Part shown: positions 35,501-44,600 of the stretch, piece by piece
How positions within the stretch are numbered: position 1 is the stretch's first letter
Layout of the letters: each line of letters opens with the position of its first letter
From: Metridium senile
Lineage: Eukaryota; Cnidaria; Anthozoa; Actiniaria; Metridiidae
Assembly (NCBI GenBank): GCA_949775045.1
Contig: OX459099.1
Location: 6,950,139 to 7,014,138, forward strand
Direction of reading: 5' to 3'
Length of the DNA stretch: 64,000 nt
Notes under the pieces: model-generated
Told to the model about the DNA's origin: nothing
The model's input: the letters and a program-made list of their open reading frames with translations, nothing else
The model's database searches: none
Program-made: the position numbers and the translations under genes

Positions 35501-36830
35501 TGCCCACCTGTACTTAAAAAATGGGCTGCCTGTGGTTACAGCAATAATCATTGCATCACGACTAGGAAATTGCGAAGTTTAATTTGATTTAAAGTTTTTC
35601 TGATCTGTTTGGAGGTGGAGCTTGTACGTGAACTTGTAAAGTCATTGGTTAATTTGATGTAAGCTCCGCCCTCAAACTGATTGACGGATCAGAAAAAAAT
35701 TGAATTTTGAAATTTGCTGGTCTCAATGTAGCAATTATCGCTGTAAGTAACATTTTTTCATCTTTTACACCGACGAAGGGCTAAAGCTCTAAACATCAGT
35801 TAAGTCAACATTTTTTATGGTGTTACAAATTTCATTATATTACCTATTCTTTCATCTTGTTTGCTATAATATTGAATATATATGGTATTTGTTATTGTTA
35901 CATCCAGGCACAGCTCTGTCCTGCCTCCTTTGTACATTTTGGTTCTAAAGAAAACAAAGGTAGATATATAAAACATGCCACATCAGAAGGTTTTTCGATA
36001 GAGAATAGTTTTAGTACCTTTTTCTTGTGCAATAAAGATTTTGCTTGTAATTTTTTTAGTGTGAAAACAAATATGACAAAGGGGAAGATTGTATAAAGGA
36101 TTTGCTGCAACCATGTATTGTTAAGTTATTGTTAATGATGTGTGTAAGAAGTAGGCAACTCTCTATTGTTCTGCGGCAATAGTGCTCAACCTACCCACAT
36201 AAGAATGTCTTAGTTTTCAGACTGATACAGAGTTTAACAATATACAATATACTGAGAGCAATCAAAAATAATTTATCAATCAATTGGTGTTTTCAAAGGT
36301 TTTTGTGATCTCCAAACTCTAACAATATTTATTTTGCCAAACAGACCACTTTCTGGCCAGTCAGCTGCTTGGTAACCTAGCTACAGCGTTAGATGCAGAA
36401 AAGACTGTCTTGGGTTCTGGGTAATGTCTACTGTCAAATAAATAAAGCTGTTGTTGGATGATGATGGTGATGATGGTGATCATGATTTAATGATGAAAAA
36501 GATGATGATATTGTTTATGGTGATGAAGATGGTGATAATGATGAAGATGAAGATGATGATAATGATGATGGTGATGATTATTATAATGGGGATAGGATTA
36601 TGGTGTTATAACATTGCCTTTGATGAATATTCAACCCTAACATTGTTTTTGTGTTCAGTATTTGTGGGTCCTCTGCCCCTAGCACAACAGAGCCATCCAC
36701 AATACAAACAGCAACCAATATCAACACATCAACAAACAACAAGAACACAAAGACTACATCAAATGGTGCTACAGTACCACCCCCAGTGGCTACATCTGGT
36801 AAGGTACCCAAATGGTTCAAGGCTCAGTAG
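26521..36830 (+). CDS. ASPSCR1: ASPSCR1/TUG: UBX-domain tether, p97/VCP cofactor
   Basis: Eighteen exons join in frame: 26521-26607, 27217-27272, 29220-29323, 29856-29970, 30630-30696, 31070-31143, 31237-31691, 32176-32237, 32508-32554, 33842-33939, 34067-34139, 34242-34323, 34681-34747, 34842-34904, 35234-35286, 35908-35959, 36345-36420, 36659-36830 (600 aa; human 553). Seen: an N-terminal TUG ubiquitin-like domain (VLCPNARRQTVKV..ILQILEEVCKKQ, res. 1-80); a second ubiquitin-like region starting at IALQLASGQRL; a Ser/Thr/Pro linker with a 27-residue repeat (res. 195-286); a UBX domain (VVIRVKFPDRLILQGFFRP..FYLYTAPPKTVL); and a C-terminal GKVPKWFK signature. In vertebrates TUG retains GLUT4 vesicles, binds p97 and remodels hexamers; the role here is by homology. 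Exon 7 is unusually long because of the repeat. A tandem donor at the stop could extend the protein (see findings). The start lies about 780 bp downstream of the Axin stop on the same strand. Confidence 0.94.
27095..27170 (-). mobile_element. Possible SINE/LINE 3' tail (GCGCTGTATAA type)
   Basis: AAAGTGCATTGAGATGTATG then GAAATGCGCTGTATAACCA and an ATTATT-like tail. This is a common 3' tail form of invertebrate SINE/LINE elements; a similar tail occurs near 21475-21535. Orientation is uncertain. Confidence 0.4.
27489..27639. mobile_element. MITE hairpin, TIR ATAGAGCGGTTTT
   Basis: ATAGAGCGGTTTTTGTAAGA then GTGGGAAACTGGCTG is mirrored by CAGTCAGTTTCCCACTCGTA and TGAAAACCGCTCTAT. About 150 bp. 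It interrupts what looks like an older minus-strand SINE copy (AAATACAGATACATGAGAAA before it, GGCTGGATTCAATTCTAA after it). Confidence 0.85.
27690..29030. mobile_element. 1.34-kb fold-back transposon, TIR TATACACCCTTCCCATAATG
   Basis: Left end TATACACCCTTCCCATAATG is mirrored by CATTATGGGAAGGGTGTATA at 29011-29030. Complementarity continues inward through ATTTAAAGAAGATTTTGAAG, GCGTATTTTTATAACG and TTTTCTTGAGCTAA blocks to about 28095 and 28590, so most of the element folds back on itself. No transposase frame. Lies in ASPSCR1 intron 2. Confidence 0.9.
29058..29175 (+). mobile_element. tRNA-derived SINE
   Basis: A 72-nt tRNA-like head starts GTCCTTGTGGCGTAGTGGTA and has a B-box-like GAGTTCAATTCCC. 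The 7-bp acceptor stem can pair, but the anticodon and T stems are imperfect. The tail ATATGATATTTTTCTCATGT is shared, inverted, with sequence at about 27450-27490. Confidence 0.65.
29435..29608. mobile_element. MITE, TIR TTACTGCGGTTTTTGACTTT
   Basis: Mirror ends TTACTGCGGTTTTTGACTTT and AAAGACAAAAATTGCAGTAA. Same family as 37992-38182, but more diverged. Confidence 0.8.
30015..30290 (+). mobile_element. tRNA-derived SINE in ASPSCR1 intron 4
   Basis: tRNA-like head with an A-box region GATGGTCTAGTGGTCAG and a B box GGTTCGATTCCCGGC, followed by TGTGTCCTTGGGCAAGACAC and a long unrelated body ending in an AT-rich tail. The B box is intact, so it may be transcription-competent. Confidence 0.75.
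30853..31040. mobile_element. MITE hairpin, TIR AAGGCCCGGGCAAAC
   Basis: AAGGCCCGGGCAAACAA is mirrored by GTTTGCCCGGGCCTTA, with GTTGAA-rich complementary interiors. Ends 30 bp before the exon 6 acceptor of ASPSCR1. Confidence 0.85.
31692..32035. repeat. GATGGT/GATGAT microsatellite in ASPSCR1 intron 7
   Basis: Begins within a few bases of the exon 7 donor (GTATGG). About 330 bp of imperfect GAT/GGT triplets with a roughly 45-bp higher-order unit (GATGTTAATGATGGTAATGG). Long Ile- and Met-rich frames on both strands are repeat products. Confidence 0.9.
32249..32438 (-). mobile_element. Half copy of a TTAA / GGnGGCTNGA-end MITE
   Basis: Reverse complement matches 50264-50460 over about 190 bp (CAGCAGGC, GTCATGACAAC, CTTATGGATCTAGGATATCA, GTTAACCGATATATC). 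It ends TTTCAAGCCTCCTTAA, the family terminus. Confidence 0.75.
32685..33627. mobile_element. Interrupted relative of the TAGTCCC MITE with nested repeats
   Basis: Starts AATAGTCCCGTTCACAGTTC and ends GAGAACTGTCAAAAGGACTATT. The internal GTGAGCTTGCAATGATAGAG block is shared with 20810-21025. A separate inverted pair (AACCTGCAATGTGGATTTGC / GCATATCCACATTGCAGGTT) encloses the 38-bp tandem repeat, suggesting a second inserted element. Confidence 0.7.
32937..33200. repeat. 38-bp tandem repeat, each unit holding a small palindrome
   Basis: About seven units of GAGACCTTACCGATTTCATA plus AATTTATGAAACTA. Each contains the palindrome TTTCATAAATTTATGAAA. Confidence 0.95.
34407..34590. mobile_element. 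MITE, TIR AAGGCCCGTTTACACTAGCA
   Basis: AAGGCCCGTTTACACTAGCA then ATTTT is mirrored by AAAATTGCTAGTGTAAAAAG and GCCTT. In ASPSCR1 intron 12. Confidence 0.8.
34955..35105. repeat. ATTC/TTCA tetranucleotide-rich microsatellite
   Basis: Runs of TTCATTCATTCATTCATT and related units in ASPSCR1 intron 14. Confidence 0.85.
35575..35715. mobile_element. MITE-like hairpin
   Basis: AGTTTTTCTGATCTGTTTGG..GGTGGAGCTT is mirrored by AAGCTCCGCCCTCAAACTGA and GGATCAGAAAAAAA. Arms are imperfect. Confidence 0.6.
35765..35852 (+). mobile_element. Dispersed element copy, hammerhead-like end
   Basis: ACCGACGAAGGGCTAAAGCT is followed by CTAAACATCAGTTAAGTCAA and GGTGTTACAAATTTCATT. One core A is changed to T (CTAAAC). 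Confidence 0.65.
36440..36600. repeat. GATGAT-rich microsatellite in ASPSCR1 intron 17
   Basis: Imperfect GATGATGGT triplets. The Met-rich open frame across it is not coding. Confidence 0.85.
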
Positions 36831-37540
36831 GTAAGTAAAGTAACAGTTAGACTACAAGTAGTCCCACTTTTCCCTCCAGAATCAGTGATTAAAAAAACAA
36901 GTGTTACAGGATTCCTGTGGACTGCGCCGGAAATAAGATTCCTCTCCACGCTCCACAGGAATCCCACAACACTTGTTTTATAGATCACTGATTCTGGATG
37001 GAAAAGAGTGACTGCTCATAGTCTAAGTAAGTGGGAGATGGAACCAGGGATAGCTGGTGGCGATAATAGAGAGAGAGAAAGGGTTTGTCAAGTGTGTGCT
37101 GCAAATGCAAAGAAAAGCAAAATACAAGAAACTTTTGATAAAAATAATACGACCACCCCATTATTAAGGCCAGTTTTTCAGGTTCATTTTCTACAAACTT
37201 TACCCTGTTAATAGGGCCACTTTGGGCTTCCCCTTCGGTGGCTGGATTAACGGGCTTCGCTGTATTTATATGGAAAGTTTAATACATTGGCAAATGCTTC
37301 ATTGAGCATGAATGCTCAGACAAAATGATTTCTCTGTAAAACTCACTTTGATTCTTTATATTCCAGGAAAGTGAACCAAATCCTTGAAAAAGCACTGAAC
37401 AGATTTAGTATAACAAGATAATGTCAACTATTCATGAGAGAACTAGATAGCAAGAACATTTTATTGTTGGTACAATTCCTGTAGTCAAATGCAAAATGAC
37501 ATTTAACAACTATACAAATAAAAATTAATGAATGATTTCA
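36831..37540 (+). other. ASPSCR1 3' intron and 3' terminal exon
   Basis: A consensus donor (GTAAGT) immediately follows the TAG stop, and an acceptor TTCCAG lies at 37361-37366. The exon from 37367 carries AATAAA at 37518-37523. So the gene probably has an intron that begins exactly at its stop codon. A MITE hairpin sits inside this intron. This is inferred from splice signals only. Confidence 0.5.
36858..37018. mobile_element. MITE hairpin in the ASPSCR1 3' intron
   Basis: CTTTTCCCTCCAGAATCAGTGA and ACAAGTGTTACAGGATTCCT are mirrored by AGGAATCCCACAACACTTGT and TCACTGATTCTGGATGGAAA. Confidence 0.85.
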
Positions 37541-37991
37541 TTGATTCTCTGTTGTTATTTTTTTTAATATTTTGCTCCAGTCTATATTATATATCATCCC
37601 CTTTATCTTTCTCTAATTTACAGTGAGGATACACTAACAGTGAACACTTGACTTTTTTCATGTTATTATATTCTAGACCTGCTACTGCTTCAAAACATCT
37701 AAATGAAGCAGTGAGTTCAAATACACTAAATGTTCATAATAAATCTTATTTCTAATTTATTCACTCATGGGATGTGGGTTAAAAAAAGGACAAAAAAAAA
37801 TCAAAGTGTTCACGGTTCAAGTATCCTAACTGTAAAACCAGTTTGACAAAAGAAGAAAGTCAAAATAAAAGCCAACCATATTTTTATATTCCCCCTTTTT
37901 AAATTCTGACACAAATTTTTTATTTTTACCACATCACATGATGAATAAATAGAGATAAAGCTTTCTGTTCAACATCCACTCAACTATACCT

Positions 37992-38182
37992 TTACTGCGG
38001 TTTTCCACTTTCTGCGAACTCAGACATTCCCACGGCTTATTGTGAAACACGGTTTTAGCTGCCGTCAATCAAAACTAATTAGTCGGTACCTTTTAAATCC
38101 TTGATTGACGGCAGCTAAAAACGTATTTCGCAACGAGCCGTTGAAATGTCTGAGTTCGCAGAAAGTCGAAAACCGCAGTAAA
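37992..38182. mobile_element. MITE, TIR TTTACTGCGGTTTTCCACTT
   Basis: TTTACTGCGGTTTTCCACTT / TCTGCGAACTCAGACATT is mirrored by AATGTCTGAGTTCGCAGAAA / GTCGAAAACCGCAGTAAA, with TAGCTGCCGTCAATCAAA mirrored in the centre. Same family as 29435-29608. About 500 bp upstream of the HGS start. Confidence 0.9.
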
Positions 38183-38681
38183 TAATTATAATGAAGTGCA
38201 AAAGTGAATTATCTTTTGATTTAGCGAAATAATTACTTGAGGAACTAATTCAAAAGAACACATTTTGAAACAAACGCTTAGTCATGAAATGCGCAAAAAA
38301 CTGCTGACGCACACAATATGCTCACGTGACTCCAAGAATATAGGAAAAGATGGACAATCTTTTTACATTGAATTCTTCTTAAAATGAAACTATGCACGCA
38401 CTGAGGCGGTATTATCTTTAGAGATGATTTTTCTCATAAAAAATACGCATGGAAGGAAAGGGAAATAAAAAATCCCCAAAATTGTCATGATCATCGGGTA
38501 TTTTCCCTTCCGTTTAGTGGGCGAGAAGCCTGGGTCTAGCTACGTCATTGATCTATTTTTAGCTATAGTTTCATGGAGGAAGTCCGCCATATTTGTTTTA
38601 TCATGATGTTCATTAGTAGAAACTGATCGTTATAACAAGCTATATATACATTATAATTCTCATTTCTAGCCAGTTTTAAAC

Positions 38682-41600
38682 ATGGGAAAGACTTCTACAT
38701 TTAGTGGATTGTTAGGTAAGGCAAATTTAGTAGATAATCGTTAAATTTTCGCTTGTAAACTTAGTGGTGATCATGATTTGTCAATCTTTTTGTTGTACGT
38801 CAGTTTCTCTGCTTGATTTTAATCATTTTACATATTCCATCTGTATTCTTCAGAGAGAGCAACGAGTCAGCTTCAGTTAGAGCCAGATTGGGCTTCAATT
38901 CTTCAAATTTGTGACTGTATTCGCCAACAAGATGTTACGTGAGTTGTTTACAAACATCATATAAACAACATCATACTTATCATAAAATCAAACTAGTACA
39001 TAGCAGAAATTAATCATTCCCTATTGACAAAGATTTGTCCTGAATATAATAATAAATGCATTGTCTTAACATTCAATTTGTTAAATTTCAGGCCGAAATT
39101 TGCTGTGTCTGCTCTCAAGAGAAAAATGTTTGATAAAAATCCTCATGTTGCAAAGTTTGCTCTGATTGTAAGTATTTGAATTCATCTGAATTTTTATATA
39201 ATTGATCTACATACGTGTTTACTTACTTACTTACTTACTTACATACCTGATTGACTGACCAACCGACTGTCTGAATTTTTTAATTAATTATTTGTTTATT
39301 TGAATCTGTGCTATATTGTGAGCCAATTTAGATGATAAATTTGTTTATAAGATAATTTTTTTTAATATTTAAAATTAATTATTAGTTTATTTGATATTTT
39401 GTTTATTATTATTCTTGTTTAAAGGTACTTGAAGCTTGCATGAAAAACTGTGGATCTGTTATCCATGAAGAAATTGCAACAAAAGATTATATGGAGGAAA
39501 TGCGAAACCTCATAAGGGTGAGTATCTTAGATAAAAATCAGTGAAAATGGAAAAATATAGTCTTAACAGTAAAGATGACAGTTAAAATGGTTACTTAACA
39601 TTATATAAAATGTGTTATTGACATTTAGATCCTAAAAATCCTTGACTCTTTGACACTGGTGATGATTATTAAAAATGTCAATAAGTAGCATATTTATGGT
39701 GTTCAAGTTACCATTTTTTATTTTCCCTGGTAGATTCTGTAGAATCACAAAACCAGTCTCTGCTATCGTCATCTTACACAAGATGACTGGCCATGATTTA
39801 TTATTATACATTGTGATCAACAAAGTCAGTATGTCTGATATCGTCATCTTACACAAGATGTTTATAGATGAATTCTATGGCCATGATTTTATACATGGTG
39901 ATAAAGAAACCATTTTGTTTCTACTGGTAGATTGAATTCTGTAGAATCGCAAACTCATTCCGTCTGCTACCGTCATCTTACACGAGATGACTATTAACAG
40001 ATTCTATTGAAAGAGCACCTGTTTTCACAGCTAAAATGTCCATCTGTCTACAAAGAAGGATATCAGCCAAAACACTTATTGTCTCTTCCATTTTTAACTA
40101 TATTGCATTTCATTATTTCATATTAGCATTTAGCATTAAGTAAAAATAAAGCTAAGATAATTAATTTACTTGTCTCACCCAAGAATGATAACAACAGGAT
40201 AGTATCTGTGGTATGAGTAAAATAGTTATAACGTTTGCACCTAGTAAAAAAGAGAATATCTTACATTCAGTTTTTGTATCAGTTATGGTTGAATGAAAAT
40301 GAACAACCAATTTTACTAAACCTAACAAATATTGGTTGTTTTGTGTTTATTTATTGTTATTTTTATTCTTACTATAAATCCTCATGGTTATATACCGTCA
40401 ACAGTCTGAATAATAAAGTGAATTTGGTCATATTTCACATGGAAAGTGCACCAATATAAAATTCCAGGTAGCTCAGTAAGTCGCCATCAGGGCGTCTAGT
40501 CATTATTAATACGAACCCATATGGTTGTAAACCGTCAACAGTCTGAATAATAAAGTGAATTTGGTCATATTTCACATGGAAAGTGCACCAATATAAAATT
40601 CCAGGTAGCTCAGTAAGTCGCCATCAGGGAGTCTAGTCATTATTAATACGAACCCATATGGTTGTAAACCGTCAACAGTCTGAATAATGATGTGAATTTG
40701 GTCATATTTCATATGGAAAGTGCACCATATAAAATTCCATATCATTATCATTATTAATGGAATACTAGTGACCAAACTAGTTAAGGATATACAGGACACA
40801 ATTCACCTCAAAGTACACATTTTTTCAAAAACAAACTAAATCAAACAACAGATTGAAATCCACAACCTTATAAAAAATTGAGTTCAAAAATATTTTTTGC
40901 AAAGAAGATATAAATAAAAAAGCATTTTTGATAGTCTAATGAATGTGTTGGAATATTGACAGGAGCTGTCAAAATTTGTTATCTTAGAGGTCACGACTAC
41001 ATGGTATCATGTTGTTACAGCGAAAACATACTGAACAAAGTAAGCTGAAAACAAACTAAACTGCAACAACATACAAAGTTTTTGATATTTATTTTGATAA
41101 TTCATCATTCTACTAGTTCTCAGAGTTTTTAGAGTTCTAGATCGTCTTAGTCATGTTACAATCAGTCAAGGATCACATTTCTTACGTGACGCATATTGAA
41201 TTACAAAGCCTAAACTTGTCAACATCGAATAAATAAGCTTTTAATCCTATTAAAACAAAACTACAAATTTCTCAGTAGTAGAATTTGATAAAATTTACAA
41301 CTTTAAAAGGTTTATTTGCAGAGATTTTTCGACCAATTAACGCGAAACTCGTCATGATGACTCAAACATATCTCAAGTTTCAAAGTGTGCCTGCGTTTGT
41401 TCTTTTTCGTTTTCTTTCGTCAGATATTAGCCATTTACTAAAGAATGCACTGAAAAATATGTAGGTTGAACTTAAAAAATCAATAAAAAAATAACGAAGC
41501 GCCAAAAGACAAATCGCAGGCACACTTTGATAGATCAATATATGTACAATAACAAGGTCAAAAAATTTGATCCGTTCACATTAACACTTCTGCAAATAAA

Positions 41601-44600
41601 CATCTCGCGCTAAGACAACACTCTCTTACTATATGCCCGATTTCTCCAAAACTAATAAGTTTTATTTAAAACTTCAACTAAATATGTAATCTTTATTATT
41701 TAAGCTTTCAGGAAATGTATACTTTGTAGGGATATTTATGTAAAGTAAACGCGTTAAGAGCCTTTTAAAAAACGTCCCGATAGTGTTCTGTATATCCTTA
41801 AGGCTGTGTTGGTAGATAATATATTATTAAACAATAAAATGAAACTTAACTTTCCTGACATTTTGAGCATTTCCCCATGTCGGTGTGACAAAGAATACTG
41901 CTGCATAATAGTTATATTTATCAATAAATTTTGTTGTTCTAGACTGGCCCAGAACCAGTAAAAGAGAAGGCTCTTGAGCTCATTCAGACATGGGCACATG
42001 TTTTCCGTAATGAAACAAAGTACAAGATAGTTCAAGATACTTATAATCTCATGAAGCTGGAAGGTACAATAAGGCTCAATGACATTATTGCAATACTATC
42101 ATTGACAGAGATGTCTATTTTTTATTATAAAGTTTGAGTATTTATTTTATAAGTTTGAGTACAAGTACTCTTTGAGCAAAAATCTGGTCTTACATTTATT
42201 ACTCCTTGACAATATTGATTATAATTTGTATAATTTATATAATATATTGTATAATTATTTATATAATTTGTCTTTTAGGCTGCCAGTTTCCAGCATTCAA
42301 AGACAGTGAAGCCATGTTTTCAGCTGATTGTGTAAGTATATTAATTAAATAAAAGGTTATTGAATGGTCGTTTTTATTTTTTATTTGTTTTTATTTTTTA
42401 TTTAATCAAATTTTGAATACATTACATTTGTCTAATTATCAGAATCTAATGATCCGAGATAACCTAAAACAGAATTCCAGATTCCCTATCATAGGCCACC
42501 CAAGATATTATGATATTATAATAAATAACTGGTAAACTATAAATAATAAAGATATAAAAACTAATAATAAACAATTATATATCTAATAGGTATAGACAAT
42601 CTCTAATAAGTTAATTAACATCCTAAGATAATGAATGGATTAAAAAAAACGTCTTTATTTTGTGAGGGTAGATACATTATTACCAGTTACCAGTTAGTTT
42701 GCATAATGGCCCTCAGATAAGAATCCCAACTGGTAAGGAGGCAAACCAGTTGGCTATTTACAAGCATGGTCAAGAGACTGAATTTGACCTAATCGAAATC
42801 GGGACAAATACAGTCTGAGCTAGTGGACAGAGCGGGGGCTTGAACCCGGCACCACCAGATTGTGAGACCGACGCTCTGCCCACTCGACCATTCTGCCTCC
42901 TAATTTGCTGATATTGTTGGATATTAATAAAACATGTCTTGTTTCCACCAGGCTCCAGCTTGGGCAGAAGGTGAAATCTGTCATACATGTCGTGCAAAGT
43001 TTGGGACATTTCTGAGACAGGTATGATTCTATTGGATTATATTTCTACTCATGAACACATGTTTGGCATCCATCCATCTATCCATCCATCCAAAAATTCA
43101 TGCATTTGTCCATTCATCCATTTATTCATTAATTTGTAATTTAATAATTATTTTGTCACGATTTTTCATATCAAGGCAAATAAAAACCTGTGTTGTATGT
43201 ATGTACCACAACTTTTTGACTGCTTCTTACAGTCAGACTATAGACTAGACTGGATAGCATAGGTCTTGTATACAGTAATAGCCCACATATAAGAACCTAA
43301 GCCCCCTCTACATAAGAAACTATTAAGGTTTTTAAGTCCCATTTATATAAGAAACTTAAAAGAACCTATTTAGGCTAAATTAAAAATTCAGGTGAACTCT
43401 CATATGTGGGTGAGTAAATGCTAGTTATTTACTCCCTAAAAAAACATAAATTAATACTACCTGATATTTTTGTATTTTTTCTTATTTAATAATTAACTTT
43501 CTTGTTAATTCCTTAGCTTATATAATAAATTAGCAACATAAAGACTGGGGGCTAACTAGAAAACCTATCAGTTATAATTTAGCCCTCAGGCTCAACCTAT
43601 ATATATATACAATTATAAAAAAAACTATTTATATATACATTATGATTAATGTATTGTATTTTTTTACTGTAAAATGTTATATTTAATATTAATTTAATGA
43701 GCAATAAAATTTGATTTGATTGATTTGATTTGATTTGGGCTATTATTGTACCACTCATTGGATTCCCGTCATTTTCATGGTGTTTGTCATATTTCAGCAT
43801 CACTGTCGTAAATGTGGTGAAGTGTTTTGTAAAAAGTGTTCATCCAAGGAGTCCATCATACCTCAGTTTGGTATTGAAAGAGAAGTAAGGGTTTGTGATC
43901 CTTGTTACTACCAGATTAATCCACAAAGGTAAACACCACACCATTATTATTGAACACAATATAATACTTTAGTTAAATAGCAAATTTGATGAGTGGGAAT
44001 TGTGATTAGTTACTGGGGCATTATTATAAAATTAATAGACCTCTTTACCTCCATATGCAAATTGCCCATTTCAGACCATGTGTCATTCCCTTGAGAATTG
44101 TTCTTTTATGATGAACGTGTTATATCATTTACATGTGAAAGAAACAATTCCCAAGGGTAGCATCATGTGATCTGAAATGGGACAACAAACAAGGAAGGTA
44201 AAGAGGTCTATTAAGTTATGTGAGTATTTATAAATAGATAGATGTTATCAATCAATCAATCAGTCAATCAATCAATTAATTGGAAACTAGCTAGTAAACT
44301 AATATAGTAAAGTTAAGTCAACATTTTTTAGGGTGTTACAAATTTCATTATATTACCCAGTCGTTTATATCAAACACCGACGCAGCCTATACTAGTTTAC
44401 TCGCTAGTTTCCATTTTAAATTTATTAATTGTATATTTTTATAGTATAGTACATTGTAACTAGAAGTAGTACAACAAATGATAACAAGTTATGTACCAAG
44501 GTATGAGTATTGTATTTTTCTATAATATACCTAATGTTGTTTTGCAGTAAATCTGAGAAGAGTGAGAAGACGTCATCTGATAGTAGTGATCTACCAGCAG

